The notes: generated by a model not told the origin, from the sequence alone. 64,000 bases of DNA from an uncultured Prevotellaceae bacterium (GCA_902781315.1 CACZIT010000025.1:1-64000); one strand, 5' to 3'. Positions 8,827-17,893 are shown, numbered from the stretch's first letter. A program made the numbers and translations.

Positions 8827-9639
8827 ATGGACAACCGACTGATCATCCGCATCAGCAAAACTTCGATGGCATTTGCCGTGGCCGACCCGACGGCTGAAAA
8901 CCAGACGCTCTACGAGCCGTTCCTGACCAAGAGCGGCATCTCTACCGCTGCCAACCTGCGCGAGGCGTTCCGCTCGGCCGACCTGCTCAACCGCGGCTAC
9001 CAGCGCGCGCTGCTCGTCGTCGACACGCCCACGCTGCTCGTGCCCCTGCAGGAACTCGACGAAGACGCGCTCACCACGCTCTACCACCACACCTTCACCG
9101 GCTACGAGACATGCGCCATCCACCACCAGGTGCTGCCCAACCTCAACGCCGTCGTGGCCTTCGCCGTCAACCGCGACCTGCAGCTCGTCGTGGCCGACCA
9201 CTTCGCCGACGTGCGGCTGGCCCATGTCATGCAGCCCATCTGGGCTCACATGGTGAACCGCAGCTACATCGGCACCCGCCGAAAGCTCTATGCCTATTTC
9301 CACGACAAGAGGTTCGACGTCTTCGCTTTCGACAAGAACCGGTTCCGCTTCTCCAACCGCTTCGACGCCACCACCGTCAACGATGCTGCCTATCACCTGC
9401 TGCACGTATGGAAGACGCTGGGTATGGACCCAAAGGAAGACGAACTGCATCTGGCCTACGCCGTCAGCCAGCCCCCGACGGCCGACGAGCAGTCGCAACG
9501 CCAGCTGACCCTCGACATGCTACACCGCTACGTAGCCAAGGCCTACACCATCAACCCCACAGCCGAACTCAACCGCGCTCGCATCACCCAAGTCAAAGGG
9601 CTGCCCTTCGACCTGATGCTTGCCATTCAGAAAAACTAA
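8827..9639 (+). CDS. DUF3822 family protein
   Basis: The 270-residue protein matches the DUF3822 type of Bacteroidota, which usually sits directly before rsmD as it does here. The N-terminal part (RLIIRISKTSMAFAVAD) and the middle IGTRRKLYAYFHDKRFDVF suggest the actin/ASKHA-like fold proposed for this family, but no catalytic motif is obvious. The frame is open from 8755, but the ATG at 8827 gives MDNRLIIRI, the natural start. The stop is 2 bp before the rsmD start, so translation is probably coupled. Function unknown. Confidence 0.85.
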   Translation: MDNRLIIRISKTSMAFAVADPTAENQTLYEPFLTKSGISTAANLREAFRSADLLNRGYQRALLVVDTPTLLVPLQELDEDALTTLYHHTFTGYETCAIHHQVLPNLNAVVAFAVNRDLQLVVADHFADVRLAHVMQPIWAHMVNRSYIGTRRKLYAYFHDKRFDVFAFDKNRFRFSNRFDATTVNDAAYHLLHVWKTLGMDPKEDELHLAYAVSQPPTADEQSQRQLTLDMLHRYVAKAYTINPTAELNRARITQVKGLPFDLMLAIQKN

Positions 9640-9641
9640 CC

Positions 9642-10175
9642 ATGCGCATCATCACAGGACAATTCAAAGGCCGCCGATTCGACATTCCGCGCACCTTCAA
9701 GGCACGCCCCACCACTGACTTTGCCAAGGAAAACATCTTCAACGTGCTCACAGGCTACATCGACCTTGAAGGCGCCCGCGCCCTCGACCTCTTTGCCGGC
9801 ACAGGCAGCATCTCGCTCGAACTGCTCTCGCGCGGCTGCTCGCAGGTGGTCAGTATAGAGGCTGACCGCGACCACGCACGCTTCATCAGCCAATGTGTAG
9901 CCAAACTCGGCGTCAGCAACCATGCCCTCATACGCGGCGACGTGTTCCGATTCCTGAAGAATCCCTCACAGCCCGCCTTCTCATTCATCTTTGCCGACCC
10001 ACCCTACGCACTGCCCAACCTGGCCACCATTCCCGACCTCGTGCTGCAGTCAGGGCTGCTCGCACCCGACGGTGTATTCGTCTTCGAGCACGGCAAGCAG
10101 AACGACTTCTCCGACCATCCCCGCTACCGCGAACACCGCGCCTACGGCAGCGTCAACTTCACCCTATTTACCTAA
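9642..10175 (+). CDS. rsmD: 16S rRNA (guanine966-N2)-methyltransferase RsmD
   Basis: The 177-residue class I SAM methyltransferase starts MRIITGQFKGRRF. SAM motif I is LDLFAGTGSISLE, motif II is VVSIEADRD, and the catalytic motif IV is FADPPY (N2-guanine methylases use [DN]PPY). RsmD methylates G966 of 16S rRNA. The length is near the usual 180-190 residues. The much longer frame from 9111 is not coding; the ATG at 9642 matches family starts. It is the last gene of the operon; gdhA has its own promoter downstream. Confidence 0.95.
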   Translation: MRIITGQFKGRRFDIPRTFKARPTTDFAKENIFNVLTGYIDLEGARALDLFAGTGSISLELLSRGCSQVVSIEADRDHARFISQCVAKLGVSNHALIRGDVFRFLKNPSQPAFSFIFADPPYALPNLATIPDLVLQSGLLAPDGVFVFEHGKQNDFSDHPRYREHRAYGSVNFTLFT

Positions 10176-10218
10176 GAAACCCGCGAAAACCTAAAAAAGT
10201 GAAAAACTGTCCTTTTTA

Positions 10219-10250
10219 TTTGGTAGTTCCATAAAAAAGGACTATATTTG
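10219..10250 (+). promoter_or_regulatory. Promoter of gdhA
   Basis: TTTG at 10219-10222, 20-bp spacer, TATATTTG at 10243-10250, about 70 bp upstream of the gdhA ATG. The leader is A-rich with repeated CCAAAA. Confidence 0.75.
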
Positions 10251-10319
10251 CGCATTCAAACTAACATAAATTGAATACCATAAACCTATAACCAAAACCA
10301 AAAACCAAAAAACATTACT

Positions 10320-11657
10320 ATGGAAGTTGTAAAAATTATGCAGGACCTGGAGCGCAAGCATCCGGGTGAGCCTGAGTTTCTGCAGGCTGTGAAAGAAGTT
10401 CTCGAATCCATCAAGGACGTCTACAACGAGCATCCCGAGTTCGAAAAGGCAAAGCTCATCGAGCGCCTCGTAGAGCCTGAGCGTATCGTGACGTTCCGCG
10501 TGCCCTGGGTTGACGACAAGGGCGAGGTTCAGGTGAACATCGGCTATCGCGTACAGTTCAACTCGGCCATTGGCCCGTACAAAGGCGGCCTGCGCTTCCA
10601 CCCCTCTGTAAACCTTTCCATCCTGAAGTTCCTCGGCTTCGAGCAGACCTTCAAGAACGCACTCACCACACTGCCTATGGGCGGCGGCAAGGGCGGATCG
10701 GACTTCGCTCCCCGCGGCAAGAGCGACGCTGAAATCATGCGTTTCTGCCAGGCCTTCATGACCGAACTCTATCGCCACATCGGTCCTGACATGGACGTTC
10801 CCGCTGGCGACATCGGCGTTGGTGGCCGCGAGATTGGCTATCTGTTCGGAATGTATAAGAAGCTCACCCACCAGTTCCAGGGCGTGCTCACCGGCAAGGG
10901 CCTCGAGTTCGGCGGATCGCGCATCCGTCCTGAAGCAACGGGCTACGGCGCCATCTACTTCGTTCAGCACATGCTCGCCACGAAGGGTCTCGACCTGAAG
11001 GGCAAGACCGTGGCCATCTCTGGCTTCGGCAACGTAGCATGGGGTGCTGCCAAGAAGGCCACCGAGCTGGGTGCCAAGGTTGTCACCATCTCTGGTCCTG
11101 ACGGCTACATCTACGACCCCGCAGGTCTCGACGACAAGAAGATTGCCTACATGCTGGAGCTCCGCGCCAGCGGCAACGACGTCTGCCAGCCCTACGAAGA
11201 GGAGTTCGAAGGCTCGAAGTTCTTCGCAGGCCGCAAGCCTTGGGAGCAGAAGGCCGACATCTACATGCCTTGCGCTACCCAGAACGAGCTCAACGGCAAC
11301 GATGCCGACATGATTCTCGCCCAGAACCCCGTCTGCGTAGCAGAGGTTTCGAACATGGGCTGCACCGCCGAGGCTGCCGAGAAGTTCGTCGCCGCCAAGA
11401 CGCTCTTCGCTCCTGGTAAGGCCGTCAACGCAGGTGGCGTTGCTACCAGCGGTCTGGAGATGACTCAGAACTCCATCCGCCTCAGCTGGGCCAACGAGGA
11501 AGTCGACGAGAAGCTGCACTACATCATGTCGAGCATCCACGAGCAGTGCGTGAAGTACGGCACACAGGCCGATGGCTACATCGACTACGTGCGCGGTGCC
11601 AACGTCGCCGGCTTCATGAAGGTTGCCAATGCCATGATGGCTCAGGGCATTGTGTAA
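10320..11657 (+). CDS. gdhA: NADP-specific glutamate dehydrogenase
   Basis: The 445-residue hexameric-type GDH converts 2-oxoglutarate and ammonia to glutamate and is the main ammonia-assimilation enzyme in Bacteroidales. Substrate-binding YKGGLRF and the catalytic lysine in PMGGGKGGSD (K124) lie in the N-terminal domain. The Rossmann domain carries the glycine-rich SGFGNVAWG, and GGVATSGLEMTQNS is near the C-terminus. Length agrees with the 444-445 typical of the class. It is monocistronic with its own promoter. The last 30 bases, including the stop, are repeated exactly 55 bp downstream. Confidence 0.97.
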   Translation: MEVVKIMQDLERKHPGEPEFLQAVKEVLESIKDVYNEHPEFEKAKLIERLVEPERIVTFRVPWVDDKGEVQVNIGYRVQFNSAIGPYKGGLRFHPSVNLSILKFLGFEQTFKNALTTLPMGGGKGGSDFAPRGKSDAEIMRFCQAFMTELYRHIGPDMDVPAGDIGVGGREIGYLFGMYKKLTHQFQGVLTGKGLEFGGSRIRPEATGYGAIYFVQHMLATKGLDLKGKTVAISGFGNVAWGAAKKATELGAKVVTISGPDGYIYDPAGLDDKKIAYMLELRASGNDVCQPYEEEFEGSKFFAGRKPWEQKADIYMPCATQNELNGNDADMILAQNPVCVAEVSNMGCTAEAAEKFVAAKTLFAPGKAVNAGGVATSGLEMTQNSIRLSWANEEVDEKLHYIMSSIHEQCVKYGTQADGYIDYVRGANVAGFMKVANAMMAQGIV

Positions 11658-11712
11658 GCTCGGCGTAGCCAAGTAAACACAAAATGCCATGATGGCTCAG
11701 GGCATTGTGTAA
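11628..11712 (+). repeat. gdhA: Exact 30-bp direct repeat of the gdhA 3' end
   Basis: The gdhA end at 11628-11657 (encoding NAMMAQGIV and stop) is copied exactly at 11683-11712, with 25 bp between. The second copy is outside any gene. Confidence 0.95.
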
Positions 11713-11718
11713 TACAGA

Positions 11719-11754
11719 GCCTACCCCCAGCCCCTCCCTAAGGGAGGGGTGCAT
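11719..11754. repeat. GC-rich palindromic repeat (REP-like)
   Basis: GCCTACCCCCAG is followed by the palindrome CCCCTCCCTAAGGGAGGGG. The same module occurs in inverted orientation at 62753-62795, and related ones at 29663-29807 and 32159-32188. It may serve as a terminator after gdhA, though no T-run follows. Confidence 0.65.
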
Positions 11755-11776
11755 ATCAACCAAAAACTGAATATTA

Positions 11777-12541
11777 TTGAGTAATAAGCAGTTCACATAC
11801 CAAAGAGTGTTACGCGCAGTCTTGCTGTGCGTAGCACTCTTTTCGTTTCCTCTTTTCACTTTCCACTCTCCACTTCTTTCTGCACAGACAGTGGAGAAAG
11901 GCAAGGCCACCTTCTACTCCAAGCGCGCTACCGGAACACGCACCGCCAACGGCGAACGCCTGCATCACGACAGCCTCACCTGCGCTCATCGCACCTATCC
12001 CTTCGGCACCATGCTGCGCGTGAAGAACCCGGCCAACGGCCGCGAGGTCGTCGTGCGCGTCACCGATCGCGGGCCCTTTGTGCGCGGGCGCATCATCGAC
12101 CTCTCCTGGCGCGCCGCCAAGGAACTTGGCATCTTAGCCGCCGGCGTAGCAATGGTGGAGATTGAGAAAGTAGAGCCCCACACAGGCGTACCCTACCGCC
12201 AGCCGGAAGAAGCTGCCACCCTGCCTGACTTCGAGATTACCACCCCCACCGCCACCATCTACGACGAATGGCAGGAGCGCATGCGCGAGCGCAACACTAA
12301 ACCTTCAGAGGAACTGAAGTCGAACAAGCAACCGAAGACCGCCACCAAACCCGCTCGCACCACTTCCAGCAGCGGCACCAAGGCTGCTCACACCACTTCC
12401 AGCAGCGGCGCCAAGGCTGCTCGCACAACCACTGGCAGCGACTCCAAGGCTGCCACCAACACCTCTGCAACCGACGACAAGCAGGAGCAAGGCACCCTGC
12501 ACAACATCATCGAGCGCATCAAGAACATCAGCATCTTCTAG
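11777..12541 (+). CDS. RlpA-like septal ring lytic transglycosylase family protein
   Basis: The protein (up to 254 residues) has a signal peptide (VLRAVLLCVALFSFPLF, cleavage after LSAQ) and a double-psi beta-barrel at about 40-130: KATFYSKRATGTRTANGER, LTCAHRTYPFGTMLRVKN, VVVRVTDRGPFVRGRIIDLS. These are the RlpA hallmarks, including the catalytic-type Asp in VTDRGPF. Instead of a SPOR domain, the C-terminal half is low-complexity with a near repeat TTSSSGTKAA/TTSSSGAKAA and ends in a short amphipathic segment. No ATG fits: after an in-frame stop at 11768 the usable starts are TTG 11777 or GTG 11807. Both retain the signal core. Confidence 0.82.
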   Translation: MSNKQFTYQRVLRAVLLCVALFSFPLFTFHSPLLSAQTVEKGKATFYSKRATGTRTANGERLHHDSLTCAHRTYPFGTMLRVKNPANGREVVVRVTDRGPFVRGRIIDLSWRAAKELGILAAGVAMVEIEKVEPHTGVPYRQPEEAATLPDFEITTPTATIYDEWQERMRERNTKPSEELKSNKQPKTATKPARTTSSSGTKAAHTTSSSGAKAARTTTGSDSKAATNTSATDDKQEQGTLHNIIERIKNISIF

Positions 12542-12840
12542 CAGTTTTTCACGGCGCAACAAATTCAGCGTAATCATTGGTTGTGAGCGCGCTCAAGAGG
12601 CTACAGCCCCATCCCTGCGTATTCGCGGGGCTTTATTGATGTTCCAATGTCAACATAGCTTTGTTCTAATACCTATAACTCCATGAGTTAATACCTGTAG
12701 CTCTTAGACCTACAGCTATCAGTTCTTAGTTCCAGACCATCTGGAACAAAGCTCCGGCTGGCTTAGCCCTTTCTGTCTTTTCCTTCAAACAAACGAGATG
12801 CTCCCGACGCAGCAATGACAGTCTCACTTAAACACTTTTT
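12542..12840. other. Non-coding gap with hairpins
   Basis: No gene is seen. The gap holds a terminator-like hairpin at 12605-12637, short palindromes such as GTTCCAGA-CCA-TCTGGAAC (12729-12747), and a loosely repeated ATACCTATAACTC/ATACCTGTAGCTC. It ends at the strong hairpin at 12841-12878. Confidence 0.5.
12605..12637 (+). terminator. Possible terminator after rlpA-like gene
   Basis: AGCCCC (12605-12610) pairs with GGGGCT (12627-12632), followed by TTTATT. The loop of 16 nt makes it moderate. Confidence 0.45.
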
Positions 12841-12878
12841 AGGCATTTCCCTATGTTAAAATAGGGAAATGCCCTTTT
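12841..12878. terminator. Bidirectional Rho-independent terminator
   Basis: GGCATTTCCCTAT (12842-12854) pairs perfectly with ATAGGGAAATGCC (12861-12873) around a 6-nt loop, with CTTTT on one side and TAAAAAG on the other. Confidence 0.8.
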
Positions 12879-12905
12879 GTATGTTGGAATTTATGATTAT
12901 TTTTG
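12876..12905 (+). promoter_or_regulatory. Promoter of glycine-zipper lipoprotein gene
   Basis: TTTG at 12876-12879, 18-bp spacer, TATTTTTG at 12898-12905, 45 bp before the start at 12950. It begins in the tail of the terminator hairpin. Confidence 0.65.
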
Positions 12906-12949
12906 CATCGTGAAGAAATAGACCAACAACAATTTAATAAGGAAAAAGA

Positions 12950-13780
12950 ATGAAAAAGAACATGATCATCATTGCTGCCAGCGCACTGCTCATCAGCAGT
13001 TGTGGCACCTACACGGGCAGCGGGGCTTATACGGGTTCGACGCTCGGCTCTATCCTGGGCTCGGCTATCGGAGGCATCACCGGCGGTCCGCGCGGACATG
13101 ACGTGGGCACGATTGTAGGCATGGTGGGCGGTGCCGTAGTGGGCAGCGCCATCGGTGCTGCAGCCGACCAGAAGAACAAGCAGGAGGTGCGCGACCACTA
13201 CCAGCAGGTGATGGAACGCAAGGCTCAGCAGCAGGCCGAACAAGGCAACTACAGCAACTTTGAGAGCAACCGAGACTATCTGGACAGCGGCTTTGATGCT
13301 ACGAACAGCGGCGACGACCGCATCTACGATTTCCAGAGCAGCGACTACACGGGTGACTACTCTGCACAGCCGGGCAACACGGTGATGCCGCTGGAATCGA
13401 GTGTCGACCAGTTGGCCATGGGGCTGGAGTACACGCCGGCCATTGAGATACGCAACGCACGCATCGTGGACGACAATCAGGACAGAGCCATCAACCGCAA
13501 CGAAGTGTGCAAGGTGATCTTCGAAATCTACAATCACGGCAAAGAGCCTATCTATGACGTTCAGCCCACTGTGGTGGAGGCCAGCGGTAACCGCCACATC
13601 TACATCTCGCCGAACATGCACGTAGAGCGCATTGATCCAGGCCGCGGCATACGCTACACGGCTGTGATGAAAGCCGACAACCGCTTGAAAGACGGCACGG
13701 CACGCATCTGCGTCTCAGTGCTGCAGGGCAACAAGGCTATCTCGAAAGTCTGCGAGTTCAACGTGCCGACGAAGAAATAG
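12950..13780 (+). CDS. Glycine-zipper lipoprotein
   Basis: The 276-residue lipoprotein has a lipobox LISSC with the lipidated Cys at 18. A glycine-zipper region at about 22-78 (GSTLGSILGSAIGGITGG, GTIVGMVGGAVVGSAIGAAA) resembles the 17-kDa/SlyB/YMGG group. A Gln-rich helical segment follows (RDHYQQVMERKAQQQAEQ). The C-terminal about 130 residues look like a beta-sandwich (VCKVIFEIYNHGKEPIYDVQ). It is probably anchored in the envelope. Purines (AATAAGGAAAAAGA) precede the ATG. It is a single-gene unit between a terminator and a convergent gene. Function unknown. Confidence 0.8.
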   Translation: MKKNMIIIAASALLISSCGTYTGSGAYTGSTLGSILGSAIGGITGGPRGHDVGTIVGMVGGAVVGSAIGAAADQKNKQEVRDHYQQVMERKAQQQAEQGNYSNFESNRDYLDSGFDATNSGDDRIYDFQSSDYTGDYSAQPGNTVMPLESSVDQLAMGLEYTPAIEIRNARIVDDNQDRAINRNEVCKVIFEIYNHGKEPIYDVQPTVVEASGNRHIYISPNMHVERIDPGRGIRYTAVMKADNRLKDGTARICVSVLQGNKAISKVCEFNVPTKK

Positions 13781-13786
13781 CCACCA

Positions 13787-14695
13787 TCACCACATTCGGG
13801 ACTCCCACTCTATCTCCACAATATTGACCGACGAGACGGCGTCGCTGCCCGTCTGGTTACAGAAATAGGCGTAACGGGGCCAACCATCGGGGAAATAGTC
13901 GGTATAGATGATGACTTGCTGACTGTCAGTAGCCGAGGTGGGCTCCGTTACTTGTGTAAAGACCTGATAGTCGCCGGCAGAAGCTGACTCGTCGTCGGCA
14001 TCGGCTTTGCCTTGCGAAGCATTGACGATGACCGAGGTGCCGTTTTCCTCTTCCTCATAGCGGCCCAGGTTGAAGGAGCGGCCGTGATTACCGAAGAGCA
14101 GGGTGAGGGCATCCATCTGCTCGAGGAACCGCTGCTTGGAACCGTAGGTAGTGTCAAGTTGGCGGTGGATGTCTTTCATCATGTCGGGCTTCGACCGCTT
14201 GGCATAAAGGGCAGGATTGGCTGCATAGATGGCACTGATCATGGAGTCGCACTTGGCATAGACTTGCGTGCGCACGTCCTTCAAGTTCTCAATGTCGCGC
14301 ACACGGCCCAGCTCATCGGTGGTAAAAATGACGCGTAAACCCTGCATGCTTTTCATCATCTCGTCCAGGATTTCGCTTTGTATTTTGCCGGCGGCAGGAC
14401 GGTTGTAGGCGAAGCCGAGAAGCACAAACTCCAGGCGGTAGCCTTTCGACGTACTGTCGAGTACAGCAATGCGGTAGCGACGCTCAGCACTGCTCATCAC
14501 GGCAGTATCGCCCTGAGCGATGTGTAGCTGCTGATCTTTCTGGGTGTAGACAATGGTGTCGGTTTTCGTGAACCAAGCGACAACGTTGACAGCCGAGTCG
14601 GCGGCCACGGTGTCGGTTGCTGCTTTGGCGGCATCCTGAGCCTGGCTGACAGCGGCGGCCAACAAGGCCATGAGCAGGAGTATAATATGTTTCAT
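13787..14695 (-). CDS. Secreted protein of unknown function
   Basis: The 302-residue protein has a signal peptide (MKHIILLLMALLAAAVSQAQ, cleavage near residue 20) and no lipobox. The mature part is a mixed alpha/beta protein with no recognised motif; segments such as YRLEFVLLGFAYNRPAAGK and LGRVRDIENLKDV suggest a lipocalin-like or DUF6263-like secreted protein, but I cannot assign it. The frame extends to 14740, yet the ATG at 14695 starts the signal peptide. It is convergent with the lipoprotein gene (6 bp between stops) and follows the rplQ terminator. Confidence 0.7.
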   Translation of the reverse strand: MKHIILLLMALLAAAVSQAQDAAKAATDTVAADSAVNVVAWFTKTDTIVYTQKDQQLHIAQGDTAVMSSAERRYRIAVLDSTSKGYRLEFVLLGFAYNRPAAGKIQSEILDEMMKSMQGLRVIFTTDELGRVRDIENLKDVRTQVYAKCDSMISAIYAANPALYAKRSKPDMMKDIHRQLDTTYGSKQRFLEQMDALTLLFGNHGRSFNLGRYEEEENGTSVIVNASQGKADADDESASAGDYQVFTQVTEPTSATDSQQVIIYTDYFPDGWPRYAYFCNQTGSDAVSSVNIVEIEWESRMW

Positions 14696-14710
14696 AGCTA
14701 CAATTGTTTC

Positions 14711-14750
14711 AAAAAAAATCTTCGACCTGCCAGCATGCAAGTCGAAGATT
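14711..14750 (-). terminator. Terminator of the rplQ operon
   Basis: AATCTTCGAC (14717-14726) pairs with GTCGAAGATT (14741-14750); read on the minus strand the stem is followed by eight Ts. It ends the long ribosomal-protein transcript. Confidence 0.88.
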
Positions 14751-14796
14751 CTTATAGAGGGAAATTTTACTTCTTTCTGCGAATTCAGCCTCTTGC

Positions 14797-15303
14797 TTAT
14801 TCAGCAGTTGCCTCGGCCTGGGCTTCTTCAGCGGCGGGTGCCTCAACGGCAGCCTCTGCCTTGGGAGCAGCCTTACGGCTACGGCGTGTCTTCTTGGCAG
14901 CCTTCGGCTCCTTAGCCATGTTCTCGTCGAAGTCGACAAGCTCGATGAAAGCAATGTCAGCACCGTCGCCCTGACGATGACCGAGCTTGATGATGCGGGT
15001 GTAACCACCGGGGCGCTCGCCCACCTTGGGACCCACAACACCGAACAACTCCTTCAGAGCTTCCTTGTTCTGCAAATAGCTGAACACAACGCGATGCTGC
15101 GTGGTGGTCTGCTCCTTGGTCTGGTTGTTCTCAGCCTTTGCTCGTGTGATGAGCGGCTCTACATACTTCTTGAGTGCCTTTGCCTTGGCGAGGGTCGTAG
15201 TGATTCTTTTGTGCATGATCAGCGAGATGGCCATGTTGGCAAGCATGGCACGGCGATGGTCTGCAGTACGGCCCAGATGGTTGAATTTCTTACCGTGTCT
15301 CAT
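14797..15303 (-). CDS. rplQ: 50S ribosomal protein L17
   Basis: The 168-residue bL17 begins [20 protein letters not shown], the universally conserved start. The core of about 120 residues matches the family. A C-terminal extension of about 40 residues, rich in Lys then Ala/Glu ([20 protein letters not shown], ending EATAE), is common in Bacteroidota. It is the last gene of the alpha cluster, 10 bp after rpoA, and is followed by a clear terminator. Confidence 0.97.
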   Translation of the reverse strand: MRHGKKFNHLGRTADHRRAMLANMAISLIMHKRITTTLAKAKALKKYVEPLITRAKAENNQTKEQTTTQHRVVFSYLQNKEALKELFGVVGPKVGERPGGYTRIIKLGHRQGDGADIAFIELVDFDENMAKEPKAAKKTRRSRKAAPKAEAAVEAPAAEEAQAEATAE

Positions 15304-15313
15304 TGTTTACTTT

Positions 15314-16306
15314 TCAGTCTTGATTTAATTTGTACTTTGAAATATCGGTTCCAAACGACAGATTCAGACCCTCGAGCAAATCATCAAGCTCAGAGAGCGA
15401 TTTCTTACCAAAGTTGCGGAACTTCAGGAGGTCAGTCTTGTTGTACTGTACCAAGTCGCCCAGCGTCTCTACATCGGCAGCCTTCAAGCAGTTGAGGGCG
15501 CGAACCGAGAGGTTCATGTCGATGAGCTTGGTCTTGAGCAACTGGCGCATGTGCAGCACTTCCTCGTCGAACTCCTGGTTGGTCTCCTGATCGGGATTCT
15601 CAAGCGTGATCTTCTCGTCGGAGAACAGCATGAAGTGGTAGATGAGGATCTTGGCGGCCTCCTTCAGTGCGTCTTTCGGGTGAATGGAACCATCCGTTGT
15701 GACTTCGATGACAAGCTTGTCGTAGTCGGTCTTCTGCTCGACACGATAGGGCTCGACAGCGTATTTCACGTTGCGGATTGGGGTGTAGATGGAATCGATT
15801 GGGAGTACGTTGACGTCGGTGCAGTACTCACGGTTCTCGTCGGCGGGCACGTAGCCACGACCTTTGTTGATAGTGAGGTCAAGCTGCATCGAGGCTTTGG
15901 CATCTAAATGACAAATCACCAAATCGGGGTTTAACACTTCAAATCCAGTCAGATACTTACTGATATCACCAGCTTTGAATTCGGTGGAATTCTCTACGGT
16001 GATACTAACTTTCTCATTCTCGAATTCTTCTACTACTTGCTTGAATCGAACTTGTTTGAGATTCAAAATAATGTTGGTGACATCCTCCTTCACGCCGGGT
16101 ACTGAAGAGAACTCGTGCTCAACACCGCTAATCTTCACGGTATTGATAGCATAACCCTCCAGTGACGAAAGCAGAATGCGGCGCAAGGCGTTACCAATGG
16201 TCACACCGAAGCCAGGCTCAAGAGGACGAAATTCGAACTTACCGAACTTGTCGTTGGCCTCCAACATTACAACTTTATCGGGTTTTTGAAATGCTAATAT
16301 CGCCAT
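15314..16306 (-). CDS. rpoA: DNA-directed RNA polymerase subunit alpha
   Basis: The 330-residue alpha subunit has the N-terminal assembly domain ([20 protein letters not shown] at about 30-50) and the C-terminal DNA- and activator-binding domain ([19 protein letters not shown], then [13 protein letters not shown]). The frame is open to 16339, but the ATG at 16306 gives [12 protein letters not shown], the usual Bacteroidales start. It lies between rpsD and rplQ in the classic alpha-operon order and matches the normal 330-residue length. Confidence 0.98.
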   Translation of the reverse strand: MAILAFQKPDKVVMLEANDKFGKFEFRPLEPGFGVTIGNALRRILLSSLEGYAINTVKISGVEHEFSSVPGVKEDVTNIILNLKQVRFKQVVEEFENEKVSITVENSTEFKAGDISKYLTGFEVLNPDLVICHLDAKASMQLDLTINKGRGYVPADENREYCTDVNVLPIDSIYTPIRNVKYAVEPYRVEQKTDYDKLVIEVTTDGSIHPKDALKEAAKILIYHFMLFSDEKITLENPDQETNQEFDEEVLHMRQLLKTKLIDMNLSVRALNCLKAADVETLGDLVQYNKTDLLKFRNFGKKSLSELDDLLEGLNLSFGTDISKYKLNQD

Positions 16307-16319
16307 TAATTCAATGATT

Positions 16320-16925
16320 TTATTTAGAGTACAACTCAACGATTAACTGCTCCTTAATATTCTCAGGGATGTCGGCGCGCTCCGGCTTGTGCAGGAACTT
16401 ACCGCTCTTTGTCTGCTCGTCCCATTCAATCCAAGGATACTTGCTGTGGTTGAAGCCAGCCAGTGCGCTCTCGATAACCTCGAGCGACTTAGCCTTCTCA
16501 CGCACACCAACAACCATTCCCGGCTTCACGGCGAACGAAGGAATATTTACAACCTTGCCATCGACGACGATATGCTTGTGACCGACGAGCTGACGGGCAG
16601 CTGCACGAGTCGGGGCGATACCAAGACGGAACACTACATTGTCGAGTCTGCACTCCAAATTCTGGAGAAGCACTTCACCCGTGATGCCTTCAGCCTTGGC
16701 GGCCTTTTCAAACATATTACGGAACTGGCGCTCGAGCACACCATAGGTGTACTTGGCTTTCTGCTTCTCTGCCAACATGACACCGTACTCAGACTGCTTT
16801 CTGCGACGATTGTTGCCATGCTGTCCAGGAGGGAAGTTTCTCTTGGACAAAACTTTGTCGGCGCCGAAGATGGGTTCACCAAATCGGCGTGCAATTTTTG
16901 ATTTCGGACCTATATACTTAGCCAT
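16320..16925 (-). CDS. rpsD: 30S ribosomal protein S4
   Basis: The 201-residue uS4 begins [20 protein letters not shown] and includes the S4 RNA-binding domain ([30 protein letters not shown]; quoted in part). There are no zinc-binding cysteines in the N-terminus. S4 nucleates 16S rRNA folding and in many bacteria represses the alpha operon; no leader mimic was recognised here. The frame runs to 17087 but the ATG at 16925 is the family start. Confidence 0.97.
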   Translation of the reverse strand: MAKYIGPKSKIARRFGEPIFGADKVLSKRNFPPGQHGNNRRRKQSEYGVMLAEKQKAKYTYGVLERQFRNMFEKAAKAEGITGEVLLQNLECRLDNVVFRLGIAPTRAAARQLVGHKHIVVDGKVVNIPSFAVKPGMVVGVREKAKSLEVIESALAGFNHSKYPWIEWDEQTKSGKFLHKPERADIPENIKEQLIVELYSK

Positions 16926-16974
16926 AATACTTGAATAAAAAAATCTTAGGATAAAAAAATGTGAGGTTGCTCGC

Positions 16975-17364
16975 TTATACCTTACGACGCTTCGGAGGAC
17001 GGCAGCCGTTGTGCGGCAGCGGCGTAACATCGACAATCTCGATGACCTCGATACCAGTGCCGTGGACGCCACGGATGGCCGACTCACGACCGTTACCGGG
17101 ACCCTTCACGTAAGCCTTCACCTTGCGCAGACCAAGGTCGTAGGCCACCTTTGCGCAATCCTCTGCTGCCATCTGGGCTGCATAAGGAGTGTTCTTCTTA
17201 GAACCGCGGAATCCCATCTTACCAGCTGAAGACCAAGAGATGACCTGACCCTCGCTGTTGGCCAATGAGACGATGATGTTGTTGAACGAGCTATGTACAT
17301 GGAGCTGACCAATGGCGTCAACTCTTACGTTTCTCTTCTTAGATGTTGCTTGTTTCTTTGCCAT
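16975..17364 (-). CDS. rpsK: 30S ribosomal protein S11
   Basis: The 129-residue uS11 is complete, with the conserved [20 protein letters not shown] early, the [19 protein letters not shown] segment and the C-terminal [15 protein letters not shown]. It forms part of the 30S platform. It is located between rpsM and rpsD in the normal order, about 40 bp on either side. Confidence 0.97.
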   Translation of the reverse strand: MAKKQATSKKRNVRVDAIGQLHVHSSFNNIIVSLANSEGQVISWSSAGKMGFRGSKKNTPYAAQMAAEDCAKVAYDLGLRKVKAYVKGPGNGRESAIRGVHGTGIEVIEIVDVTPLPHNGCRPPKRRKV

Positions 17365-17404
17365 GACTTAAAACTTTAATCTTTTTGATCGTTAAACATT
17401 AAAA

Positions 17405-17785
17405 TTACTTCGTGGCCTTCTTCTTGTTAGCAACAGTCTTCTTCTTTCCTTTACGGGTACGAGCATTATTCTTTGTGCTCTGACCGCGCACGGGAAGACC
17501 ATGACGATGACGTACTCCACGATAGCAACCAATATCCATCAGTCGCTTGATATTCATCTGGATCTCGCTGCGGAGATCACCTTCTACTTTGAATTCAGCG
17601 CCGATGATTTCACGGATCTTGGCTGCCTGATCGTCGGTCCACTCGTTGACTTTCAGGTCGCGGCTCACGCCGGCCTTGTCCAATATCTTTGCTGAACTAC
17701 TTCGACCTATACCGTAGATATAGGTCAATGCGATTTCGCCACGCTTATTCTGGGGCAAATCTACTCCAACAATTCTTATTGCCAT
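17405..17785 (-). CDS. rpsM: 30S ribosomal protein S13
   Basis: The 126-residue uS13 begins [20 protein letters not shown], contains [14 protein letters not shown] and the C-terminal [20 protein letters not shown], and ends in a Lys-rich tail ([14 protein letters not shown]) that contacts tRNA in the P site. It follows rpmJ by about 110 bp, and a TAACTTTG box lies in that gap, so the alpha genes may have an extra internal promoter. Confidence 0.97.
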   Translation of the reverse strand: MAIRIVGVDLPQNKRGEIALTYIYGIGRSSSAKILDKAGVSRDLKVNEWTDDQAAKIREIIGAEFKVEGDLRSEIQMNIKRLMDIGCYRGVRHRHGLPVRGQSTKNNARTRKGKKKTVANKKKATK

Positions 17786-17842
17786 TTGTTGTTAAATGAT
17801 TGATAATTAAATGTTTAAATACTGATTTTCGCTAAAAGCATG

Positions 17843-17850
17843 CAAAGTTA
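17843..17850 (-). promoter_or_regulatory. Possible internal promoter before rpsM
   Basis: The minus strand reads TAACTTTG, a match to TAnnTTTG, 58 bp before the rpsM start. The -33 element is poor, so this is tentative. It lies in the only sizeable gap between rpmJ and rpsM. Confidence 0.4.
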
Positions 17851-17893
17851 CGCATAATATTTTGATTATCAGCGTTTTTTTGCATTTTTAACA

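Noticed and set aside
10242-11690. 482-codon minus-strand frame opposite gdhA
   Set aside because: Antisense shadow; gdhA is complete and certain on the plus strand. Similar long shadow frames opposite the LRR, helicase and MG2-like genes were rejected for the same reason.
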